Positions 34,011 through 47,847 of a stretch of DNA of 64,000 bases are shown here, one piece after another. Each line of letters opens with the position of its first letter. Within the stretch, counting starts at the first letter, position 1. The DNA comes from Nymphalis io. Lineage: Eukaryota; Arthropoda; Insecta; Lepidoptera; Nymphalidae. The position numbers and the translations under genes are program-made. The stretch is taken from assembly GCF_905147045.1 (NCBI RefSeq), contig NC_065905.1, forward strand, positions 7,998,001 through 8,062,000, written 5' to 3'. The notes under the pieces are model-generated. The model saw only the letters and a list, made by a program, of their open reading frames with translations, had not been told where the DNA came from and did not search any database.

Positions 34011-35199
34011 AAATGAGTTAAATCGGATAAAAAAATACCAATGTTAGCTAAATACAAAACAGCTGCCAACTTATAAATAACAGCAAATGATTTAAATTTC
34101 ACATTCTCCAATAAATAACATTTTATTTACCGAACAAATAACACGATTTTTACGTCATTGCGTTAGAAAAATACATTTTATAACCAGGATTATCGATTCA
34201 GTGCCAACAACTTTCGTCTTCCGCCATTTTTATACATTTATAAACCCCTATTTTCGGATGGATCCAGCGTTGCGTAATCTCCATGCAACTATCAAGTAGT
34301 TTTTGTATCCGCAAACATTATTCTCCCGGCGTAGTAAAAAAAAATGTGGCGTCATAAATGCTGCTCTGTGATTGGTCGAACCACGCGATCGAACGAACTT
34401 TGTTTCTCATGGGTTTCAATTTTGTCTCTAAGCGACGTAATATTTTATCTATGACTTTATATTTAATTATTCGGTATGGGTTGACTAAAAACAGTTTAAA
34501 ATAATTTTAGAATTATGATAAGCAATTTTTTAATTTAATTTTACTAAATTCACCAAGTAACTACTTTATATTCGTAACTGTTTTATAAAATGGAATATTT
34601 AAATAGAAATTTGTGAATATATACATTTTTAAAATCATATCATGTAAATAATGGTCTAGTTCTTTTTGTTATTACGAAAGTACTTATGCTGTATGGAAAT
34701 AATAATACATGTATTTACCTTAGTAACATTAATACGACTATACAAATAAACCACACCAAGACCAATAGTAACATTAAGAAATGCAATTCATAACAATATT
34801 TATGGCGAGTGATGTTGTATATAACTTTAAAATAGGCAATATATTGATCACACCTTCACCAAGTAATAAAACAAAGAGAAACCGTAAATTTTTTGTAACG
34901 GTAAATTCCGTATAAGAGAAGTCTATTAACCCATATAATTGTCCAGTTCCGTAGCAGGTGGCCGCCATCGCTAGATTGTATCAATCACAACGCACCCATC
35001 TATCCGGGCACGCGATTAGCAGCATGCACACGTCAAACGTAACATTAAAATATTCATACGAACCTTGCATCACGTGGTTATATTGAATATGTTCACGCAC
35101 AAACAAATTAAAAACAAAAACGTCAAATACAACGCGTCCCTAATACCAACGCGGGAATACTGGAAAAAAAAATGTTCATTTCATTTCAGTCCGCATCCG

Positions 35200-35275
35200 C
35201 GCCGCGCGTCAGCCGTACGTGCGCGGTTGTCAAATTTTCCCGCCAAACTATATAAACACACTGTGTGTATTTAAT
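35200..35275 (+). promoter_or_regulatory. Promoter-like island with TATA box
   Basis: A CpG-rich stretch (35190-35245, many CGCG/GCGC steps) leads into CTATATAAAC, with TATAAA at 35251-35256. The base composition stands out from AT-rich surroundings. No coding exon follows within reach, so any gene would begin with a non-coding exon. Confidence 0.35.
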
Positions 35276-35997
35276 TTAAAAAAAAAGTTAAGTGTTGTGT
35301 TATTTATATTAATATCCAACGAAATATCGAAGAATAAAGGATTTCATCAAATTCTGGTTAGTGACATTTTTATTATACATGTTATTTTAAAACGTGGTAT
35401 TAACAACATTCGAATCGTATTGGGTTATGATAGTGCATTTCATGGCTCGATGTAGGTATTTTGGTATTTATTATTTCTACTGTAGTAATATTTAAAAAAA
35501 AGTTATTATTGAAATATAATATTCTAATATGTGGACTTATTAAAGTTTATTATTTTAGGAAGCAATCAAAACATTTATATTTTTATACATACAATATACT
35601 ATTTATTTTTTTATTTATGCAAGGTTACACAACATAAATACTTATTTAAAGTAACTTCCTAGTCGTAGTGTGTTGCAATTTCTTTAATTTAAGTCCTTGA
35701 TAATATAATCGTCATGCTTTGCTGTTTATTATTCACGAATTTTTATTCAATAAAATACATTGAAATATATAAACTAATTTTATATTCAAATCAATAGAAC
35801 AAACATTTAAATACGTCAACTGTCTGATATGTAAATAAATATCGGAAGCTAAAAATTAAATAAGTAATATTGTGTTAATAATGATTGTATATTTATGTTA
35901 ATGTATTTATTATATAAGCAAGAAATATATTGAAATATAAACAAGTTATTGTAATTTTTTTTTCTATATATTATATTTGTGTGTATGGGTATATGGT

Positions 35998-36236
35998 ATA
36001 TCAGCGGACCCGCGTGAATCTTAATCGATAATTACGGGATCAAATCCGGCCAGTACCATTTTATTCATCTCGTTCTTGACGTTGAAGGAAAATATCATGA
36101 GGTAACCTGCAAGAGTCACATTTTCATCCTTCATCCACTTTGGAGCAGCGTGGTGGATTAAATTCATACCATTTCCTCAAAACAAAGAGACGAGGCTTTA
36201 GCCTAGCAGTGGGACATATGCAGCTTGTTATTTAAC
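35998..36236 (+). mobile_element. SINE-C, diverged
   Basis: CGCGTGAATCTTAATCGATA to CAGCAGTGGGACATATGCAG. Confidence 0.7.
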
Positions 36237-36354
36237 CTTTTTTTACTTTAAGCAAATATTTATCTCTGTTTGTATATGAGTAAACATTTTAAATATTAAT
36301 TTAATGCGGATATCCCACAATCCAGTGTATCATTATTAATTTAATCTAGAGGGC

Positions 36355-36545
36355 AGATAAACAAATGACCCTGTTAAGTTGTCATCTCCACCCATAGACC
36401 TTGACACTAAGAAATGAACACTATTCCTTATACTGTGTGCTCTCAACGGTGACGTCTAAGATGTTACGTCCCTTGTGTCTGTGATTATACTGGCTCACTC
36501 AATTTTTAAAACGGAACAAAGTAATAAGAAAGTATTCATATTTTA
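36355..36545 (-). mobile_element. SINE-A, diverged
   Basis: Keeps GATGTTACGTCCCTTGTG and CTGGCTCACTCA. Confidence 0.6.
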
Positions 36546-36575
36546 CAGTCCATTAGAATAAAAAAATAAAATGAC

Positions 36576-36724
36576 GTAATGGGATGTACATGTGCCAAGG
36601 GTAAAAATCTCCTCTCCTCTTTAAAAGGTTTGGAGCTGATTTCATCACACTACTCTAATGATGATTGAACCCGCTGTCTTTGATTACGATTCACGTGGTT
36701 TACCCACTTGGTCATCTTGGCTCT
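36576..36724 (-). mobile_element. SINE-C, decayed
   Basis: AAAGGTTTGGAGCTGATTTC, then GGTCATCTTGGCTC at the head. Confidence 0.55.
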
Positions 36725-37142
36725 TTTCTATTGATAGAATTACTTATGCATTAAAAAGCGACTATATAACCTACCTAGAAAAATAAAACACTCATTCATA
36801 GTTCACCTTGAATATTTCTTACTATGCATTTTTAATACTGTAAGCTAAGCTTACCAAAATTATGTGATATTTTTTCTTACCACGATTGGTATGAAAAGAT
36901 GTCACTTAATGGAATGAACACGCGGATCTTAAATAAACGTGTCGAATTCACTTCTTTTAAACATGTTTTCATGTTTATTTATAATTGTTAGACTCGACAT
37001 ATCGTGAGGTATCAGACATATGGCAAATTAAATGTATCTTGACCTATACTAGAGCAGCTGGTTAAATAAGCTCCAAATAGTCTAATGAGAGGAGAGAAGC
37101 CTTATATACCAGTTACTATACTCAGCAGTTGAGTTTACTTTG

Positions 37143-37386
37143 TAGTAGGGCTTTCTGCAAGCCCCTATGGATGGGTACCATCCACTTATCATACATTCTA
37201 CCTCGAAACAGCACAACTTAATATTATGTTTAAATGTGTGACAGGCACCGGTTTTAGTTGCTAAAGTTGGTGGCGTATTGACGATGTAAGGGGTTTTTAA
37301 TTTTTTCTACAATATCTTTAAGCGATGGGGACCACTTTTCATCAGATGACATTTGCTAACCTACCTACTTACTAGAAATAAAAAAG
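37143..37386 (+). mobile_element. SINE-A, diverged
   Basis: TAGTAGGGCTTTCTGCAAGC to an A-rich end; many differences from consensus. Confidence 0.65.
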
Positions 37387-38718
37387 TAAGTGAAACACTT
37401 GCGTATGCTATTTACTCAACCACGAATATAAAAAACAAAGAATTTTATCAGGAAACTTGCAATAATATAAATAAAATAAAAGTCACCGTTTTTCCATCAC
37501 ATCCTTAAATAGGTTTCCTTAAGGAATACCCGAGACATGTAAAACATAATAAAATTTCCAACGGGTAAACTGCTAATTGATTTGATCAACAAGTTACATA
37601 GTACATACCTATTACATTATGTAATTCGAATATCATTGAGGCGGTAAATTCAAGGATCTTTATTTATGTTAAAAGAAATAGTTGGTATCGTGTTTTATTC
37701 GAACAGTTTTAGCACAATCAAACACATTCCATATACATATATATCTTTTTAATATAATTGTTTATTTAAACTATTATATATAAATATATTGAATTTATTC
37801 CGTTAGAAACATACCTTCGCATCAAAGATACAAAACTTTTCTTTATTACCTTTTCTTAGGACGTGTTAGCCATGGTGTCGCGGGCAAATAAAGTATTTAG
37901 GTAATGATTTCTTAGGTTTCGGGATTGTTACAATTTATATGAAACTACTATGAACGGATTTATCGAACGGAGTTAATAAAAACCATTAAAATTTAGAATA
38001 GCTTAAAATAAAGTAACATCAATTGGTCCACTAAAGCCCATTATTTTTATTTGTCATTTTACATGACTTGGCAGGATAAGAAAACCAGCAAATTATGAAT
38101 TTGAATCCGAGAATCATTTACGGGCCTCTCTCTGCACCTTAAAACAAATGGTGTAAGAGCAACCGAATGATGATAAAGTTATTCTGTATGTTCGATAATC
38201 GTAGACCTACATGGTCTACATTGCAGCGTTTAACAAACACGTACATATTTGGATACATTAATTTATATATGCAGTCCGAAAAATTTCGTCCATTTTGAAA
38301 TATATTTCAGTTATAGGAAATGTTGGAAAATTAAACTCGAATTGTCAGAAAAATGCTGTGCTATATACATCGTTATTCATCCAAAAGAAAAATAATGTGA
38401 AAATTTTCCATCACAGAAGATGCAACCAGTTTGTTTCGTCAAAGTATTTCGACTCGTACATCGATTGCCCTTTCATAGTGCATACAACTGACAAATATTT
38501 TTACACAATTGATTTTGATTGATCACAATTTCATTAAAATAACGACAACAAACAATCAATGATCGTAAATATTACGATTGATGAATTTCAAACGACGATA
38601 ATCAAGAGCGGGATGAATCAGAGTTGTAGCATTTGAAATATTATCGTTTTCAATTTCACATATTTATTGGTGTAATAATAAATACTCTTAAACGTGTCAA
38701 CTGATTTATTATAATTTA

Positions 38719-38988
38719 ATAATAATAATATCTTGGGACATTTTTCACACACGGCCATCTGATCCCAAATTAAGCTTGTACAAAGCTTGTGCTATGGAAA
38801 CCAGACAACTGATATACTACATATACTACTTTTCTTTTGTAAATACATACTTATATAGATAATTACACCCAGACTCAGGAAAAACAGACATGTTTATGCA
38901 CACAAATGTCTGTCCTGGGTGGGAATCGAACCCACAACCTTCGGCGTGAAAAGGCAAGTATATACCAACCACGCCAACCAGCTCGTCG
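38719..38988 (-). mobile_element. SINE-B, full length
   Basis: ATT tail at 38719; B box GGGTTCGATTCCCACCC is intact on -. Confidence 0.9.
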
Positions 38989-39560
38989 TGATTGATTAAA
39001 ATACTTGTCAAATTATCGTTAAAATGCAATTAATTATTAATATAGGTGATAGAAAACGTTTTATATATCAACGAGAGTATAATGGCTTCGTATTTGGATT
39101 GTTACCTGCCCTAGATATCTTGGGTCAGTTTAAGATAAGACAATCTCACCGGAACAAATATTTTGTCGTTAAATATTATGTTAATATTGTCCGACAGTTT
39201 ATCGTGTCAAGGACTTTATTATTTGATAAAACTGAAGATTTTCGGACGAAAGCCACTGAGAAACAAATAGTTCTATTCTAGTTTCAATAATATTTAGAAG
39301 GTACATAATGTCATTAATAAGTAACACGGAATTATCCCTATTTAGTTATCATTATTATTTTTATTTTACTTTATTATTATATATTATTATTTTTTTATTT
39401 TTCCTATTATTATTATTAGTCCTATGTGTATTTTGCCTTATTGTCCATGTAGTTATCACCTGTAATTGAGGTACCACATGTTTTTTTTTAATTTTATGAA
39501 CTGTGTGCTTATCGTGTATTTGTGTGTACTTTGTTGGTGATCTTTTGGTTTTGTGATTAA

Positions 39561-39852
39561 CTGGTAGTAGAGCTTTGTGCAAGCTCGTCTGGGTAGGTAC
39601 TACCCAATCATCATATATTCTACCGCAAAACAGCAGAACTTGGTATTTTTCTGTACCGGTTTGAAGGGTGAGTGAGCCAGTCATTACAGGCACAAGGGGC
39701 ATAACATTTTAGAGGTTCTCGAGGTTAGTGGCGCATTGGTGATATAAGCGATGGTTAACATTTCTCACAATGCCAATGTCTATGGGCATTGGTGACCACT
39801 TACCATCAGGTGGCCCATATGCTCCTCCACCTTCCTATTTTATGAAAAAAAA
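39561..39852 (+). mobile_element. SINE-A, full length
   Basis: Head CTGGTAGTAGAGCTTTGTGC to TATTTTATGA(A)8. Confidence 0.9.
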
Positions 39853-41085
39853 GATCTAATAAATAAATAATAAAAAATAATAATAAGATTGTAGGTTAAC
39901 ACTTTACCTACACTAGAATTTAAAACGATTCGTGAATACGCAATTGTTCGCGATACATTATCAACATATTCATAGTTGTTTTTATTGTAATACATTCAAT
40001 TCAAAACAATTCGAAACCAACAGATGACGCGTGTCAATACGATCTGGATGCTTTAGTCTCAGTTTATAATGCCTTGAAAAGGCATGAGTTAACTATGATA
40101 TGAATAACGTTTTTATCAACAGAGGACTTAACTTTCTCAAGTCTTACAAAGATCATAATGGTCTGAAATACCACAAACGTTACCTCGGTAACAAGATCGT
40201 GCATCATTTATTAAAATAGTAACAGACGTATACAATCCGCTTACATCGTATATTATACAGTTTCCACATGCACTTAAGCCTTTTGTACAATTTGAGCGCC
40301 AGCAAATGGCTTCAATGTCCTCTCTAAACAAAGCGAATACTTTCAAATAAAAACAGGATTATAAGAGCAGCTTCTAATTTCCTTTTTAATGCAAATTTTT
40401 TTTGTACCAAAATTCGATACATTTATAACGAGTTATCTCAAAATTGTTTATGCTTTGTATTCCAAAGCAAACAAAGAAGGTCTGTTTATACCTGCACGAG
40501 TCACGAAATAAGTACAAAATACTGAAGCAGTATAACAATAATACATCTGCATTTCCTTAGTGTTTGTTTTGACAAGTGGAAAGTAAATTATTTGCAATAT
40601 TTAATCAATTTTAGGTAACAAATAATGAATGAGATAAAAGCTTTTAAAACTTACATCAGAAAACGTGTCTCAGATAGATATAAATATTCACCCTCGGGTA
40701 TCGCAGCAAGGTATTCCGCTAATTAAGCTATTTGTCAGAGTATTTCCAATGAACAAATGATTAATACGACACATTTATGTCAAAAGCGCATTGCCATTTC
40801 AAATAAAAAGTATTACTAACTTTTTTAATTATACGTTAGGTAAAAACATAATACTTTTAAAATAGGTATGTCCTGACTAACTCAGTCTCGAAAGTTGGGA
40901 AGATAGATTATAACGTAAGCATCCGTTAAGTAAGGATTTTAGGGAATTGCTGCTTTTAGGGAGGGAAATGGAGGATGAATGAACATTTTAATCCTTAGTT
41001 TATCCATACGAAGTCGGAACGTGCAGCTAGACTTTAACCGACTTTAAAAAAGAAGATTCTCTATTATACTCTTATGTATTGTACG

Positions 41086-41130
41086 TACCCATATATATAT
41101 ATGTATGTGTATATATATATATATATATGT
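41086..41130. repeat. (TA)n / (GT)n microsatellite
   Basis: Two TA runs around TGTATGTGT. Confidence 0.8.
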
Positions 41131-41835
41131 TTGATTTTTTCAAATACTACTGATCCAATTTGGATGTGGCTTTATTCAATAAATGCTTATTTTTCAGCGA
41201 AGGCATTAAAAATCAAGATAAAATATAACTACCGAACGTTAGTTTCACTAGAAATGCATTTTATCAGCATTATCACACTGTCCTTTGTGGTACCAATTGA
41301 GTCAATAATTTATCGCGTGTTATAAAGACGTCATTCAATTCTATGCAACGCTCCAAGAATTATTCTGAGAACCAAATAATATTGTGATTGAAATAAAGAT
41401 GTTGTTTTACTTGATCATATCATTATTAAATGTGCTCGTCACCGATTATAAGAGTCTAGCGTTAACTCGTGTAGGCTTCACACATTCAATAATAATTGTA
41501 CAACTGTTAAGTAAGAACGCCGTTTTGTTTCCAACATTGAGGCCAAGTATTGTTAAAGGCACAAGAAACATAACCAAGTCGACTTATGCCCTATATTTAA
41601 CTACTGTGCATAAATTACCGATCACTTTTGAGTTACAAGTAATGCCCCGTTAGACTATTCAGATATATGCGACTGCAAGACTTACGATTTTTTACCATCT
41701 GTAAGCTTAACGAATTGTTTATTTAATTTAGTAACAGGATATTAGCAGTTCGAATTATTGGATTTGACTTTTGAATGTCTTTGTCCAAAACCAATAGAGA
41801 GTTTCTTATTTTCATAATAATTTGACACTCATAAC

Positions 41836-42008
41836 ATATTTTGCCGCAAATCAGCAATACTTATGTTGTGTCTCGGTTTGAAGAATGAGTGGGCCAGTTT
41901 TACTACAGACACAAGGGACATAACATCTGAGTTTCAAGGATTGGTAGTCCATTAGGCTGCACTTACCATCAGATGGTCTGTCGTCTATTTCAATTATAGA
42001 AATAAAAG
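41836..42008 (+). mobile_element. SINE-A, internal deletions
   Basis: ATATTTTGCCGCAAATCAGC, then GGACATAACATCTGAG, then CTTACCATCAGATGG in order. Confidence 0.65.
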
Positions 42009-42312
42009 TTGTAATATTCAAAAAAAATCTGTAAATAAAAAAAATAGGTAATATAAAAAATTACATTGAATGTAACAATATTTATAAGGTTTGATATTGA
42101 CACGAATGCTGACACTGATAGCAAATTCATTCGCATATCTTACGAAGCGTAACAGTCACCTTATTATTATATAATGGCCTGTAATTCGCATCTTAACGAA
42201 ATGAATGTGTTAAAAGTTCAAGTATAGTTTGATAATTACAACCATAAAGATATACTATCAGACGATAGTGTCATATGTTGATGATTGAGCAAAATTTTAT
42301 TTAATACACTCC

Positions 42313-42369
42313 GTACAATGTTTACAAAATACAATACATATAATGTTTACAAAAAACAATACATATAAT
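42313..42369. repeat. Short tandem duplication
   Basis: About 28 bp (ACAATGTTTACAAAATACAA then TACATATA) repeated twice with small changes. Confidence 0.7.
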
Positions 42370-42385
42370 GGTTTAGTAAAAAAGG

Positions 42386-42532
42386 AACAGCCTGTTATTA
42401 TCCCACAGCTGAGCTAACTGCTGGGCTGGTTAATGTGGCAGACGTGGCACATGTGGCAGAATTTCAGTGAAATTAGACACATACAGGTTTCCTCAGATTT
42501 ACGCGGTGATTGCCTGGCTATGAACCATCTAC
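42386..42532 (-). mobile_element. SINE-C, rearranged
   Basis: ACAGCCTGTTATTATCCCAC, then GTGGCAGAATTTCAGTGAAA and TTAGACACATACAGG. Confidence 0.6.
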
Positions 42533-43014
42533 GAAGTTCGAATCCAAAAAGTAATTTGGTCGAGAAGAAAAAGCTTAAATAATTGAGAAATTATTATTAC
42601 GGTACTTTTCTGGCAAAAGATGGAATACTTTTTATTTAGTATGGGCACTATTATTGCACTTCTATATCACTAATGATATTCCGTCGTGGCAGGTTTGAAA
42701 TTTCACATTAATTCCATAAGTTATGGAGTTTTGAAGTTCCCAGAAATATGTGATATACCTGACAAACTGCATAATAACCAATAATTGGAATTTAAAATAA
42801 AAAAGTCCAAGTATTTATTATCTTTTTGGAGTTGTTAACTTCCGACCTTAACTTTGGGTTTTTTTATAGGAACATACAGATATCAGTTAATAAACAATAG
42901 CAGATACAAAAGAAAAAATGACTAACCATGACAACGTAATATTAATTAAATTCGGGCGAAAGTATTTCATTGATTAGTTTTTATCTGTAAATCAGTATAA
43001 AATAAAGTCGCTGT

Positions 43015-43110
43015 CTGCCTGTCTGTATCTTCGCTTACTTCTTCTAAGCCACGCAACGGATTTTGATACGGTTTTCACTAAAATATAGAACGTTAAACGA
43101 GGAAGTTTTA
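43015..43110 (-). repeat. Dispersed repeat F, partial
   Basis: TCGCTGTCTGCCTGTCTGTA and AAGCCACGCAACGGATTTTG. Confidence 0.45.
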
Positions 43111-43710
43111 TGTATATAATTTGTAAATATTTCTTGCGAAATAGCTGATACACGACGTTGTTTTGCCTTAAAAACTGTTTACGTACGCTTACATGGCTAA
43201 CGCTGGCTAAAGTTTAAGAGTTACGTCGAAACAACGTACTAGAAAGTTGTAGGTCGTAAAAGGCCTACAGAAAAGTCCACGATAGCATGTGTCAACCTTC
43301 TAAGGTAAACTCCCAATAACTATTTTTATCTAATTTAGATTAGTAAGCGATTTTATTTCAGCCATCTTTTCGATTTAGTAAATTGCACCTGCGTGATGCG
43401 GGGACGTGTCGTTATTATATGTAAAATCATGTTATCAATATGTAAAATAATCGCTTAGTATAAGATAATCATAATGAATTAAAGTATATAGCTTGCTTTA
43501 CATCACGTGATGTATACGAGAGATGCAATATAAGATAATTATCATAAAACACATCTAATGACATAGTTGAACACATCATCTCAGAACTCGGTTTTACAAG
43601 TCGTGTATAAGTAAAAGACTTGAAGCGATTGAAAATTAACTTAAACGTATTAACTATAAACGTAAGCGGATGTTTAGTTAAATACTGAATTCGTTTCTTG
43701 AAAGAAGACA

Positions 43711-43920
43711 AATAATAATAATAATATCTTGGGACCAGACAACTGATATACTACATATACTACTTTCTTTTCGTAAATACATACTTATATAGATAATTAC
43801 ATCCAGACTCAGGACAAACAGACACGTTCATAAACACAAATATCTGTCCTGGGTGGGAATCGAACCCACAACCTTCAGCGTGAAGTGCAAGTATCTACCA
43901 ACCATGCCAACTGGCCCGTC
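43711..43920 (-). mobile_element. SINE-B with internal deletion
   Basis: The ATT tail joins directly to CCAGACAACTGATATACTAC, so about 60 bp of the 3' unit are missing; the head is complete. Confidence 0.85.
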
Positions 43921-44727
43921 AAACATTGAAAACAAAGCATTGTTTAACTAGTCATCTGCAAAACAAAACTTAAAATATATTATACTTAATGTATTAAGAT
44001 AATGATGTTATTAAGTTTTGTTATATATATATAACTATCAAATAGTTTTAGTTAACTCAAAGTCAAATTGAATTTGAAAAATAAATCACAATTGTGTTTT
44101 TAGTGCATTATTGTTGTTTTTGTACATATTATAATATTCATTGTTGGAAGTACATTATCAAACCAGTATTTTTTATATAATAAGCCCAAGGAATGTTTTG
44201 TTTTACAAATATATAGAATTAATCAAATTTCTTATATTTAACTTTGAACCATATGACGTTAATGCAAGAACGAGGAATCAAAGATGATTGATGTGAAACC
44301 ACTTTTGATCTAGTTCCCAACAACGTTTTCTAGATAACTTCAAATTACAATAATTTCTACGTAATTTCATACAAAGTACTAAGAAATAAATACTAACATT
44401 AATAAGCATTTATATGTAGAGAGAAGGATTTTACAAGTCATTTAAAAGTAGAAATAGTTTTTGATATAACACTCATAATTTATTTTTCTCGTTTTTCTTT
44501 GTTGGATATATGCCCAATAGTTTAATTAAATATCTAATTTAACGAAAAACGAAATTATGTAAATATCTGTTAAAAGTTATATATGTATTTGAAAGTACTA
44601 GCCAGAAGCTAGTGTGAGTAGGATGTAAGATGCCCTTACAATAATAAATAGGTATATAGACTATGAAGACATATTGGTATGAGTGAATCAAGAAGCTGTA
44701 TATTGGCATTTGGTACGTATGCTTGAA

Positions 44728-44776
44728 ATCCTTGGGGAGGCCTTTGTCCAGCAGTGGACGTCTTTCGGCTGGTGAT
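44728..44776 (+). mobile_element. 3' scrap of an RTE LINE
   Basis: About 49 bp encode GEAFVQQWTSFG-like C-terminal residues (GGGGAGGCCTTTGTCCAGCA then GTGGACGTCTTTCGGCTG), followed by TGATGACG, the start of a degenerate tail. It matches the end of the RTE copy in PIGS; the rest of the element is missing, as expected for a severe 5' truncation. Confidence 0.6.
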
Positions 44777-45002
44777 GACGTATGCTTTACGCTCTCTATA
44801 TCGTACACGTAATTTAGCTGGAAGAAAATTCTCTGAAAAAGATATTGACCTACATACTAAAAATACTAAAATTTTTATGAATAAATGAAATTGAGAAGTT
44901 TTGAATATAAACAGATGTTGTCATTGTATTTATAGTTATTTAAAACAACAGAGAGACTAATTAGATCTAGTACATAATGTTTACATATTGCTTCAAAGTG
45001 CA

Positions 45003-45296
45003 TTTTTTTTTTTTTATAGAATAGGAAGGTGGACGAGCATATGGGCCAACTGATGGTAAGTGGTCACCAAACGCTCTTAGACATTGGCATTGTAAGAAAT
45101 GTCAACCATCGCTTACAGCCAATGCGCCACCAACCTTGGGAACTAAGATTTTATGTCCCTTGTGCCTGTAATTACACTGGCTCACTCACCCTTCAAACCG
45201 GAACACAACAATATCAAGTATTGCTGTTTTGCGGTAGAATATCTGATGAGTGGGTGGTACCTACCCAGACGAGCTTGCACAAAGCCCTACCACCAG
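45003..45296 (-). mobile_element. SINE-A, full length, young
   Basis: T14 to CACCAG, nearly identical to the copies at 4.4 and 63.6 kb, including the ATATCAAGTATTGCTG variant, so these three form a subfamily. Confidence 0.92.
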
Positions 45297-45728
45297 TAAA
45301 TATATATATATATAAAAATAGACATTAATTATGCTAATAAATCGGCAAAATTAATTGACTTTTTAAATTGACTTATAAAATTGATTACCATAACTTTCCT
45401 ATCATGACGTTTGACATCCAGTAAATAGCAACACGACTAGTTTTCATTTGTCGAATATGTGCAGTAATCAGGAAAGAAAGGCAATTCGGAAAGGTCAAGA
45501 TTGCTTGAATATATAATCAAAATTGCATACCGATATTACTGATTTGCTACAGGGAAGTGAAACAAATGAAACGATAACGTATTGGTCACTTCATGGTCAT
45601 ATATATAATATCATATATTGAATGGAATATATTATTCAATTTACAATATAACCGCCACTACTCGCTTTTTGGGAAGAAGACTTATTTGAAGATGGTTTAG
45701 ATATAAATTATGTAAATTGAAGTAGCGT

Positions 45729-45832
45729 AACGGCTTGTAAATGTCCCACTGTCGGTCCTCTTGTCGTTTCGAGGAGAAAGCTCCAAACAGCTGGGCTAAG
45801 GAGAAGTCCTTAGCAGCTGTGAAACAGTTAAC
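45729..45832 (-). mobile_element. SINE-C, short 3' fragment
   Basis: ACGGCTTGTAAATGTCCCAC and GAGGAGAAAGCTCC; the remainder is scrambled. Confidence 0.5.
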
Positions 45833-46475
45833 ACTAGTTAATTTATGTCAAAAACTATTTACAATTTGTTATAAATATTATGATTGATTTTAATATATGT
45901 TGTACAATATCTACTACACAATAAATGAAGTAAATGTTTAGTTTTTATATGAATATAATTATAATATACATTCATATGAGATATAATATGAGCATGCACA
46001 TTGCACAAACTACGTTTTTTTTTTAATTTTTCGTGATACTGGAGTGACGCATTGAGGGCAGCGTGTGATTTCGAGGAAATTTTTCTTACGTTTGATGTTA
46101 ATGTCGGTTGTGATTACACTCAATTAAGAGAGATTATACGTAATGGAATATTCTCGTATATAATAAATAGCTAACAATAATCTGTATTTTTCCTGTTAAA
46201 ATATTCGTATTCTGTGTTTTTGTTACCATATAATAAAATGGGAACGGTTTACTATGACGCTTTTCAATCATGTTTTTTTGAATCAATAAATATTAGTATG
46301 GAGAAAATCGTCAATTAAATTAATTTTAAGCAATTGTGTTATTTACCAACAATAAGACCGCAAATATGCTATCACAATGAAAGGTTGCCATTGTCTATGG
46401 CTTAGTGGTTAGGGTAGAATATAGAACTTTAACTGGTTGATAACATACGTAACAAAACAAGTATAAACACATACA

Positions 46476-46756
46476 ATAACAGCCTGTGAATGTCCCACTG
46501 CTGGACTAAGGCCTCCTCTCCCTTTTTGAGGAGAAGATTTGGAGCTTATTCTACCACGCTGCTCCAATGCGGGTTGGTGGAATACATATGTGGCAGAATA
46601 TCAGTGAAATTAGACATATACAGGTTTCACCGTCAAGCACGAGATGAATTATAAACACAAATTAAGCACATGAAAATGCAGTTTTGCTCACCCGGCTTTG
46701 AACCCACGATCATCGGTTAAGATTCAAGCGTTCTTGCCACTGCGCCATCTCGGCTT
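46476..46756 (-). mobile_element. SINE-C, nearly full length
   Basis: ACAGCCTGTGAATGTCCCAC to CGCCATCTCGGCT; 17 bp of the middle are missing. Confidence 0.9.
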
Positions 46757-47694
46757 CTTATATATACACATATAAATATATATTTCAATTAAATTTTCAA
46801 GTTCACTTTCTATAAAAATTTAACGGTATTTTATATCGCTATTCAGCAATCAATATACATTTACTGGCTCAATTCCAAACCTGAGATATTAATACTCCAC
46901 TAAATCCTAGTAACAACGTGAATGTGGATTGAATGAAGACTCTACAAATCTACATTTAAACCGCTCGCGAAGAATCGCATTCATATATCTTATATACATT
47001 AACTAGAGCGAATTAAAAATAAATCAAAAAGGATGTTTTTTTATGATACGAAATTGGTAGCACTTTATTTTAAGTGAGTATTTCTATACACTATATACCG
47101 AATATCGGGAATGCCCAAAAATGCACCAGAAATAGTCTTATTCCTATAAATATAATTAAAAAGTATTCAAATGAAGATAATTATGTTTTGGTAACACTTT
47201 CTTCTAATTGTTAAACATAAAGAGAAGTCTGTGCCTGAAAATCTGGCAAACCTAGGGATATAATCCTTAACATAGCACCTTCATAATTTTTTTTATCACT
47301 TATCATTCACAGCACATCAAGACAATAAAAATTATACGCTTAACTGTAATGATTAAATATACACGAAGCGATTATATTACGAAACTACGTAACAAGCATT
47401 CTCATTAAAAAAAACCGGAAACAATTAAATCACTTAAATGACGTACGGAGGTGTGTACGTCGTAGATACATTCATTCATACAAGTGGGATGTCTTTAGGT
47501 GATATAAAAAGTTGCCTACTCTCCATTTAAGACACGTGTTACTAAGAATCAATCCGGTTCCATTGCCACGGCAGTCAAATAGACTTTGTGTTAAAAGTTA
47601 GATAAATGCATTTTACAAATACAGAGATTAAATTTAAATAATAAAGCATGTTATATACACGATAAAAATCGATAATAACGATAAAAATTGAGGC

Positions 47695-47847
47695 ACTGTC
47701 AACACTTCCAACTACCAAACTTCGTGCTATTGTTTTCTTGACAAAAAACCCAATAACTTTTATTAACCCGAAACGCAGTTTGAAACCAGGACCTCGAAAT
47801 CTGTAGCCTTATAAGTTAGCCATTAGACCAAGGAGGAGGCCAGTTAT
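47695..47847 (-). mobile_element. SINE-D head
   Basis: On -: CTTGGTCTAATGGCTAACTT (A-box-like), AAGGCTACAGATTTCGAGGT and CCTGGTTTCAAACTG (B-box-like). Confidence 0.6.

Larger units (their letters stand above)
27931..35199. other. Gene-poor AT-rich stretch
   Basis: Besides the listed SINE-A, SINE-C and repeat F copies, nothing coding is visible. A GC-richer patch with an inverted CCAAT motif lies near 34330-34400. Confidence 0.45.

Noticed and set aside
34774..34968. MAATCYGTGQLYG... minus-strand frame as PIGS exon 1
   Set aside because: A splice phase could be forced, but it would add a second hydrophobic stretch before the known helix and has no family similarity.
38719..38988. tRNA gene at the SINE-B head
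   Set aside because: B box is good, but the sequence is one of several dispersed SINE-B copies with ATT tails.
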